Shown piece by piece: positions 17,950 through 23,116 of a stretch of 23,116 nt of DNA. Positions within the stretch are counted from its first letter, which is position 1; each line of letters opens with the position of its first letter. This DNA comes from JBEKLJ01 sp050010255 (GTDB taxonomy: Bacteria; Acidobacteriota; Terriglobia; Bryobacterales; Bryobacteraceae). A program made the translations under genes and the position numbers. The stretch lies in NCBI GenBank assembly GCA_050010255.1, contig JBEKLJ010000024.1, positions 1 through 23,116 of the forward strand. The letters run 5' to 3'. The notes below the pieces were generated by a model. It had not been told where the DNA came from, made no database searches, and was given only the letters and a program-made list of their open reading frames with translations.

Positions 17950-19056
17950 ATGAGGTTCCCATTGTCGATGACGGCCGGCATGGCCGGCTACATCCTCAAG
18001 AACAAGCTGCGGCCGAGACCGGAGTGGCAGAAGGACCTGGCGCCGCGGGAGGACGGCACGAACCCGTTCCGCACCATGCCCCAGCACCCGAACGGCGGGC
18101 GCCAGCCTCACCCCATGATCCGCAAGCGCTTCCCGCTAGTGCTGATGCTGGAGCCGCTGCACGCCTGCAACCTGACCTGCACCGGCTGCGGGCGCATCCG
18201 CGAATACGAGACCAGCATCACCAGCCGGCTGACGCTCGAGCAGTGCCTGGCGGCCGTGGACGAATGCGGCGCGCCCGTGGTGTCCATTTGCGGCGGCGAG
18301 CCGCTGCTCTATCCGGAGATCGCCGCACTGGTGCGCGGAATCCTGGCCCGGAACAAGCACCTCTACCTGTGCACCAACGCGCTGCTGCTTCGCAAGAAGC
18401 TGGGCGAGTTTCAGCCGGACCCGCGTTTCTTCATCAACGTGCACCTGGACGGCCTGGAGCAGACCCACGACCGCTGCGTGGAGCGCCAGGGGGTCTTTCA
18501 GGAAGCCATCGAGGCCATCCGGGCGGCCCGGGCGGCCGGTTTCAAGGTGTGCACCAACACGACCATCTACCGGGAAACGGATATGCGGGAGATCGAGCGG
18601 CTGTTCGAGTTCCTCGAACCGTTTGACCTGGACGGGCACATGCTCTCGCCCGCCTACGGCTACTCGGCCGTCGACGACCGCGAGATCTTCCTGACGCGCG
18701 AGGACGTCCACGAGAAGTTCCAGGACATCGGCCGGCTGGCGAAACGGTTCAAGCTGAACAGCACGCCGCCCTATCTGAGCTTTCTCCGCGGTGAGCGCGA
18801 CCTGCCCTGCACGGCCTGGGGCAACCCGACCTACAACGTGATGGGCTGGAAAGGCCCCTGCTACCTGATCACGGACGCGCACCACCAATCCTTCGAGGAG
18901 CTGATGACCAGGACGGCGTGGGAGAGTTACGGCCACGGCAACGACCCGCGCTGCGAGCACTGCATGGTCCACTGCGGGTTCGAGCCCTCGGCGGCGCTGG
19001 GGATCAATGCCCGGCCCGGCGATAGTCTGAAGTTGTTAACCTGGGCGTTCCGATGA
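17950..19056 (+). CDS. hpnH: Adenosylhopane synthase, radical SAM protein HpnH
   Basis: HpnH joins a 5'-deoxyadenosyl radical to diploptene, making adenosylhopane, the entry to extended C35 hopanoids. The 368-residue product has the radical SAM motif CNLTCTGC with cluster cysteines Cys73, Cys77 and Cys80. ICGGEPLLYPEI (SAM-binding GGE) and HLDGLEQTHDRCV are typical HpnH blocks. The C-terminal CEHCMVHCGFEPSA holds further cysteines. The N-terminus MRFPLSMTAGMAGYILKNKL is usual, but about 35 polar residues (23-57, with Pro, Asn, Arg) separate it from FPLVLMLEPL, which is normally close by. A good ribosome-binding site, GGAGAGAGG, directly precedes ATG 17950. Confidence 0.96.
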   Translation: MRFPLSMTAGMAGYILKNKLRPRPEWQKDLAPREDGTNPFRTMPQHPNGGRQPHPMIRKRFPLVLMLEPLHACNLTCTGCGRIREYETSITSRLTLEQCLAAVDECGAPVVSICGGEPLLYPEIAALVRGILARNKHLYLCTNALLLRKKLGEFQPDPRFFINVHLDGLEQTHDRCVERQGVFQEAIEAIRAARAAGFKVCTNTTIYRETDMREIERLFEFLEPFDLDGHMLSPAYGYSAVDDREIFLTREDVHEKFQDIGRLAKRFKLNSTPPYLSFLRGERDLPCTAWGNPTYNVMGWKGPCYLITDAHHQSFEELMTRTAWESYGHGNDPRCEHCMVHCGFEPSAALGINARPGDSLKLLTWAFR

Positions 19057-19107
19057 CCGCGTCGGGGCGCACGCTCTCTGGTCCGTCGTCGCGCGGCGTG
19101 CGAAAAC

Positions 19108-20085
19108 GTGAAACCAACTCTTGTCACAGGCGCTAGCGGGTTCGTGGGCTGGCATGTAACCAGGAAGCTCCTGGACCGCTGTCACCGCGTGCGCGCGCTG
19201 GTGCGCTCCACCAGCAGCCTGCGCGAGCTGGACGGCGTCGAGAGGGTCACCGGCGACCTGCGCGATGCGGCCTCGCTGGCGCGCGCGGTTGAGGGCTGTG
19301 GGCTGGTGTTCCACGTGGCCGCCGACTACCGGCTGTGGGCGCGGAACCCGCAGGAGCTCTACCAAACCAACGTGGACGGCACGCGCAACCTGCTGGAGGC
19401 GGCGCGAAAGGCCGGCGTCGAGCGCGTGGTGCACACCGGCACGGTCGGCTCGATCGGGCTCAAGAAGGACGGCCTCGGGGAGGAGACCACGCCGGTCACG
19501 CTCGGCGATATGGTGGGCGCCTACAAGCGCTCGAAGTTCCTGGCCGAGCGGGTGGCGCTCGAATTCGCCGCGCAGGGTTTTCCCGTGGTGATCGTCAACC
19601 CCACGGCGCCGGTCGGCGACCACGACTTCAAGCCGACGCCAACCGGGAAGATCCTCCTCGATTTCCTGAAGGGCGCTATGCCGGCCTACATCGATGCCGG
19701 GCTCAACCTGGTGGATGTGCGCGACGTCGCCACCGGGCACTTGGCGGCGTGCGAGCGCGGGAAGCCGGGCGAGCGGTACATTCTGGGCTGCGAGAACCTG
19801 ACCCTGGAACAGATCTTCGCGCGCCTGGAAAAGATCAGCGGCGTGAAGGCCCCGGCGCGGCGCATTCCTTACGCCCTGGCGCTGGCGGCGGGCGTGGTGA
19901 CGACCGGCTGGGCGGCGGTGAGCGGCCGCGAGCCGCGCGTTCCGCTGGACGCCGTGCGGATGGCCGGGAAGAAGATGTGGGTGAGCCACGCCAAGGCGGC
20001 GCGGGAACTCGGCTACCAGCCGCGCTCGGGGGACCAGGCTCTGCGGCGCGCCGTCGAGTGGTTTCGCGGCGTGGAATCGAGCTGA
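19108..20085 (+). CDS. hpnA: Hopanoid-associated sugar epimerase/reductase HpnA
   Basis: HpnA is an extended short-chain dehydrogenase found in most hopanoid clusters; its exact reaction is not settled. The 325-residue product starts with the nucleotide-binding TGASGFVG, followed by GDLRDAASL and VFHVAADYRLWA, which is a typical HpnA signature. The catalytic pair is Tyr139 and Lys143 (YKRSK), with Ser in TGTVGSIG as the third residue. NPTAPVGDHDFKPTPTG and LNLVDVRDVATGHL are well conserved. The start is GTG 19108, 51 bases after hpnH, with no strong ribosome-binding site. hpnG begins five bases after its stop. Confidence 0.94.
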   Translation: MKPTLVTGASGFVGWHVTRKLLDRCHRVRALVRSTSSLRELDGVERVTGDLRDAASLARAVEGCGLVFHVAADYRLWARNPQELYQTNVDGTRNLLEAARKAGVERVVHTGTVGSIGLKKDGLGEETTPVTLGDMVGAYKRSKFLAERVALEFAAQGFPVVIVNPTAPVGDHDFKPTPTGKILLDFLKGAMPAYIDAGLNLVDVRDVATGHLAACERGKPGERYILGCENLTLEQIFARLEKISGVKAPARRIPYALALAAGVVTTGWAAVSGREPRVPLDAVRMAGKKMWVSHAKAARELGYQPRSGDQALRRAVEWFRGVESS

Positions 20086-20090
20086 CGCCG

Positions 20091-20783
20091 ATGCTCGTGG
20101 TGGTGGCGGCCGAGCCGTGGGAGCTTAGCGGCATCCTGCGGCATTGCGGCGGAGTGCACGAGCTGGACTGGCCGCTGTGGTTCGCACGCGGCGGGGAGTT
20201 GAATGGCCAGCCGGCCGTGCTGCTGGCCAACGGCCCGGGGTTCCGGCTGGCGGCGGAGGCCGTCCAGGCGGCCCTGGAGCGCGTTCGTCCCAGCGCCGCG
20301 GTGAGCACGGGCTTCTGCGGCGCCCTGGAGCCGGCGCTGGCGGCCGGAGAGGTATTCGTGGCCACGGAGGTGGTTTCGGGCGGCGAACGGTACCCGGCCC
20401 GGCTGCCGCGGACGGGGCGCAGTTTCCGCAGCGGGAGGCTCGCCTCCCTGGATCGCGTCGTCGCCAGCGTGGTGGAGAAGCGCGGCCTGCGCGAGGAGGG
20501 TCTCGAGGCCGTGGATATGGAGTCGGCGGCGGTGGCCCGGGTGGCATGCCGGGCCGGGCTGCCGTTTTACGCAGTCCGCGCGGTGCTGGATGGCGCGGAG
20601 GAGGGTTTCGAGCTGGACTTCAACCGGATGCGGGACGCGGACGGGCGGTTCAGCCGTACTCGGATTGTCGCGGCGGTCCTGAAACGGCCGCTGCGGCGGG
20701 CGCCGGAGCTGTCCCGGCTCGCGCGGCGCGGGCGGATGGCTGCCCGCGCGTTGGGGGCGTTCTTTGGAGACTGCCGGTTTTGA
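20091..20783 (+). CDS. hpnG: Hopanoid-associated nucleoside phosphorylase HpnG
   Basis: HpnG belongs to the purine-nucleoside phosphorylase family and removes adenine from adenosylhopane, giving phosphoribosyl- or ribosylhopane. The product has 230 residues. Family features are MLVVVAAEPWEL at the start, the central VSTGFCGALEPAL glycine-rich strand, GEVFVATEV, and the base-binding AVDMESAAVA with Asp142 and Glu144. FYAVRAVLDGAEE follows. The C-terminal third is Arg-rich (RRAPELSRLARRGRMAARAL), which may help membrane contact. ATG 20091 lies five bases after the hpnA stop, so coupling is likely. Identification relies on the family motifs and on its place between hpnA and the dehydrogenases. 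Confidence 0.92.
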   Translation: MLVVVAAEPWELSGILRHCGGVHELDWPLWFARGGELNGQPAVLLANGPGFRLAAEAVQAALERVRPSAAVSTGFCGALEPALAAGEVFVATEVVSGGERYPARLPRTGRSFRSGRLASLDRVVASVVEKRGLREEGLEAVDMESAAVARVACRAGLPFYAVRAVLDGAEEGFELDFNRMRDADGRFSRTRIVAAVLKRPLRRAPELSRLARRGRMAARALGAFFGDCRF

Positions 20784-20796
20784 AGTGCCCGCCCTG

Positions 20797-21858
20797 ATGC
20801 GGGCCGCCGTCTACCGCGGCGACAGCAGGATCGAGATCGAAGAGGTCCCGGTACCGGAGATCGGGCCGGGCGAGCTGCTCCTGCGCGTCGAGGCCTGCGG
20901 AATCTGCCACACCGACCTGAAAAAGATCGAGCACAACCTGCTGGAGCCGCCGCGGATCTTCGGGCACGAGACCGCCGGCGTGGTGGTTCGGGCGGGGGCC
21001 GGCGCCGGGGGCTTCCAGCCGGGCGACCGGGTGATCGCCTTCCACCACGTCCCTTGCGGCGAGTGCTTTTATTGCCGCCGGAAGCTCTACGCGCAGTGCC
21101 CGGTCTACAAGCGGGTCGGCGTCACGGCCGGGTTCGAGCCGGCCGGAGGCGGCTTCGCGCAATACGTACGCGTGATGCCGTGGATCGTTCAGGGCGGCGT
21201 CGAGAGGTTCGGCGCCGATGTCCCGTTCGCGCGGGCTTGCCTGGTGGAACCGGTGAACACCTGCCACAAGGCGGTGGTCCAGGTGGATCCGCGGCGCGGA
21301 GAGACCCTGCTGATCCAGGGCCAGGGGCCGATCGGGCTCATTTTCACCATGCTGGTGAGGCGGGCAGGGGCCCGGGTGCTGGCCACCGACAGCATTCGCC
21401 GCCGCCGGGAGCTGGCGCTGCGGTTCGGCGCAGAAGAGGTTTGGGATCCACAACTTACGGATGTCGAGCGCGAGGTCAAGAGGTGCACCGAAGGGCGCGG
21501 CGCCGACGCGGTCATCGTGGCCGTCAGCGCCCCGGGCATCGTGGAGGAGGCGATGCGGTCCTCACGGCCGGGTAGCCGGATTCTTCTCTTTGCACAAACT
21601 TCCCATCAAGAACGTGTAGAATTGTCTGGAGCGGACATTTGCGTCGGAGAGCGAGCGCTCTTCGGCTCTTATAGCGCGTCCGTCGATTTGCAGAAGGAAT
21701 CTGCCCGGTTAGTTTTTAGCGGCGAGGTGCCGGTGGAGCTTGTGGTATCGCACCGCCTGCCGCTGGATCAGATCAGGCATGGAATCCAATTGGCGCAGCA
21801 TCCAGATGCGGAATCGTTGAAGATCATCGTGGAACCACAACCGAGGTGGGCAGAGTGA
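20797..21858 (+). CDS. Zinc-dependent medium-chain dehydrogenase, first of pair
   Basis: This 353-residue protein is a medium-chain (alcohol/sorbitol/threonine-type) dehydrogenase. Catalytic zinc ligands are Cys37 (CGICHTD), His57 and Glu58 (FGHETAG). Structural zinc cysteines are Cys87, Cys90, Cys93 and Cys101. The Rossmann motif is GQGPIGLI. ATG 20797 gives the family N-terminus MRAAVYRG; GTG 20785 and TTG 20764 in the same frame are other choices, and no clear ribosome-binding site settles it. It follows hpnG by 13 bases and overlaps the second dehydrogenase. The substrate cannot be read from the sequence. Its place at the end of the hopanoid run suggests a redox step on the hopanoid side chain; a general sugar or alcohol role is also possible. 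Confidence 0.9.
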   Translation: MRAAVYRGDSRIEIEEVPVPEIGPGELLLRVEACGICHTDLKKIEHNLLEPPRIFGHETAGVVVRAGAGAGGFQPGDRVIAFHHVPCGECFYCRRKLYAQCPVYKRVGVTAGFEPAGGGFAQYVRVMPWIVQGGVERFGADVPFARACLVEPVNTCHKAVVQVDPRRGETLLIQGQGPIGLIFTMLVRRAGARVLATDSIRRRRELALRFGAEEVWDPQLTDVEREVKRCTEGRGADAVIVAVSAPGIVEEAMRSSRPGSRILLFAQTSHQERVELSGADICVGERALFGSYSASVDLQKESARLVFSGEVPVELVVSHRLPLDQIRHGIQLAQHPDAESLKIIVEPQPRWAE

Positions 21859-22895
21859 ACGATCGAATGCTGGCTGCCGTTCTGTACGGGAGAGAGAACC
21901 TGCTCGTCGAGCCGGTAGCCGTTCCCAGGATTGGCGTGGGGGACGTTCTGGTGCGCGTCCGCGCGGCGCTGACCTGCGGCACGGACGTGAAGGTTTTCCA
22001 GCGCGGATACCACGCGCGCATGATCATTCCTCCGGCGGTGTTCGGCCACGAGCTGGCTGGGGATATTGTCGAGGTCGGCCCGGCGGTTAGAGGTTTCCGC
22101 ACAGGCCAGCGCGTGATGGCGGCCAACTCGGCGCCCTGCCTGGAGTGCTATTACTGCCGCAAGGGCTTGCAGAACCTTTGCGAGGACCTGCTGTTCAACA
22201 ACGGCGCCTACGCCGAGTACATCCGGATTCCGGATCGGATCGTGGAGCAGAATCTGCACGAGATTCCGGCCGGAATGAGCTACCAGGACGCGGCGCTGGT
22301 GGAACCGCTGGCGTGCGTGCTCAAGGGCGTCGAGGACAGCGGCGTACGCAAAGGCGACACTGTCGCCGTCATCGGCCTGGGACCGATCGGCCTGATGTTC
22401 GTCCGGCTGGCCAAGACGGTCGGCGCGCGAGTGATCGCGCTCGGCCGGCGCCAGACGCAGCTCAACCGCGCGGCGTCGCTGGGCGCCGATGAGCTGATCT
22501 CCACCCCCAAGATCCACGACCCGGTGCGCGTGGTGCGCGAGCTGACCGGCGGGCGCGGCGCCGACGTGGGCATCGAGGCGGTGGGCAAACCGCACACCTG
22601 GGAGCTGATCGTGCAGATGGTCCGCAAAGGCGGCACGGTCAACTTCTTCGGCGGCTGCCCGAGCGACAGCCACGTCTCGCTGGACACCTCCCTGATCCAC
22701 TACTCCGAGATCACCTGCAAGGCCAGCTTCCACCACACGCCGGCGCTGATCCGCAAGGCGCTCGGGCTGGTGGAGAGGGGCGTGATCACGGCACAGGATT
22801 TCGTCAACCGCGAGGAGCCGCTGACGAACCTGCTCGAGGTGATGCGGCACTTGATGAGCCACAACGGCCATCTCAAGACCGCGATCATCCCCTAG
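21855..22895 (+). CDS. Zinc-dependent medium-chain dehydrogenase, second of pair
   Basis: This 346-residue dehydrogenase is of the same superfamily but clearly divergent from its neighbour. Catalytic zinc ligands are Cys41 (LTCGTDVK), His65 and Glu66 (FGHELAG). Structural cysteines are Cys95, Cys98, Cys101 and Cys109. The nucleotide-binding motif is GLGPIGLM. GTG 21855 is chosen because it forms a GTGA overlap with the previous stop and is preceded at good distance by GAGGTG; ATG 21867 is a less likely alternative. All key residues are present in both enzymes, so they may act as two activities or a heteromer. The stop codon TAG is the first three bases of a large palindrome. Confidence 0.9.
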   Translation: MNDRMLAAVLYGRENLLVEPVAVPRIGVGDVLVRVRAALTCGTDVKVFQRGYHARMIIPPAVFGHELAGDIVEVGPAVRGFRTGQRVMAANSAPCLECYYCRKGLQNLCEDLLFNNGAYAEYIRIPDRIVEQNLHEIPAGMSYQDAALVEPLACVLKGVEDSGVRKGDTVAVIGLGPIGLMFVRLAKTVGARVIALGRRQTQLNRAASLGADELISTPKIHDPVRVVRELTGGRGADVGIEAVGKPHTWELIVQMVRKGGTVNFFGGCPSDSHVSLDTSLIHYSEITCKASFHHTPALIRKALGLVERGVITAQDFVNREEPLTNLLEVMRHLMSHNGHLKTAIIP

Positions 22896-23113
22896 CCCGG
22901 ATTTCTCACCAGCTTCCCGTTGCGGCGCGCGATAGAGCCGCATCCACTCCAGTTGCGCTCCGCCGGGGTCCGCACAAGAACCGGGGCCAGACTACTCTGT
23001 CCCGAGCGCAGCGAGTGGACAGAGCTGTCTGTACCCGGTTCTTGTGACTGCCTGCCCCTGCCACGCGCTGCTATCGCGCGCCGCGGCAGATTGCTGCTGA
23101 AACATCCGGGCTA
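22893..23113. mobile_element. 221-bp nested palindromic element (MITE-like)
   Basis: Four pairs of perfect inverted repeats nest inside one another: TAGCCCGGAT 22893-22902 with 23104-23113; a 14-bp arm 22922-22935 (GCGGCGCGCGATAG) with 23071-23084; a 13-bp arm 22973-22985 (CACAAGAACCGGG) with 23034-23046; and CTCTGTCC 22995-23002 with 23017-23024. The outer spacers are 19 bases on both sides and the inner ones 9 bases on both sides, so this is one old, imperfect palindrome. It has no coding capacity that I can support. A short non-autonomous transposon is the best guess; a strong transcription-ending hairpin is a possible side effect. Confidence 0.75.
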
Positions 23114-23116
23114 GAA

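Noticed and set aside
22896..23116. CRISPR array or a coding gene at the right end
   Set aside because: The repeats are inverted and nested, not direct and evenly spaced. The 64-codon frame there merely translates the palindrome.

Overview
The window is a GC-rich piece of bacterial chromosome. The genes point to a Gram-negative, hopanoid-making bacterium. They include an outer-membrane assembly factor (BamA), lipid A/Kdo enzymes (WaaA-LpxK) and a hopanoid operon. The gene complement, the ispH-shc-hpnH-hpnA-hpnG order and the dispersed GC-rich hairpin repeats most resemble Acidobacteriota of the Bryobacterales/Solibacterales type. That placement is inferred from gene content and style, not from a marker-gene search.

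Layout. 1-2669 (minus strand): the 5' part of bamA, running off the left edge, preceded by a small four-helix membrane protein of unknown function. 2731-6456: a dispersed hairpin repeat, then a complete cobalamin-dependent methionine synthase gene (metH, plus). 6437-7414: a vapBC-type toxin-antitoxin pair (minus) enclosed by a perfect 23-bp direct repeat. One repeat copy is the 3' end of metH and the other abuts the 3' end of purA. 7415-9543 (minus): purA, a second inverted copy of the dispersed repeat, and a small secreted NTF2/SnoaL-like protein. 9692-12085 (minus): fhs (formate-tetrahydrofolate ligase) and a secreted protein of unknown function. 12084-14465 (plus): one continuous gene fusing Kdo transferase (WaaA) to lipid A 4'-kinase (LpxK). 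14387-14875 (minus): ogt, overlapping its 3' end. 15004-22895 (plus): a tight run of ispH, shc, hpnH, hpnA, hpnG and two zinc-dependent medium-chain dehydrogenases. 22893-23113: a 221-bp nested palindrome that begins on the last stop codon of the operon.

How the genes work together. IspH makes the C5 isoprenoid precursors, Shc cyclises squalene to hopene, HpnH adds the adenosyl group and HpnG removes adenine to give ribosylhopane. HpnA is a hopanoid-associated epimerase/reductase. The two dehydrogenases follow directly, the second with a 4-bp GTGA overlap. They are attractive candidates for the reductive step from ribosylhopane to bacteriohopanetetrol, or for another side-chain redox step. 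metH, fhs and purA are separate units that share one-carbon and purine metabolism. Several transcription units (bamA, the membrane protein, metH, purA, ispH) have a recognisable extended -10 element (TGnTAnnnT) in front. In two of them this would give a nearly leaderless mRNA. No tRNA, rRNA or CRISPR array was seen.
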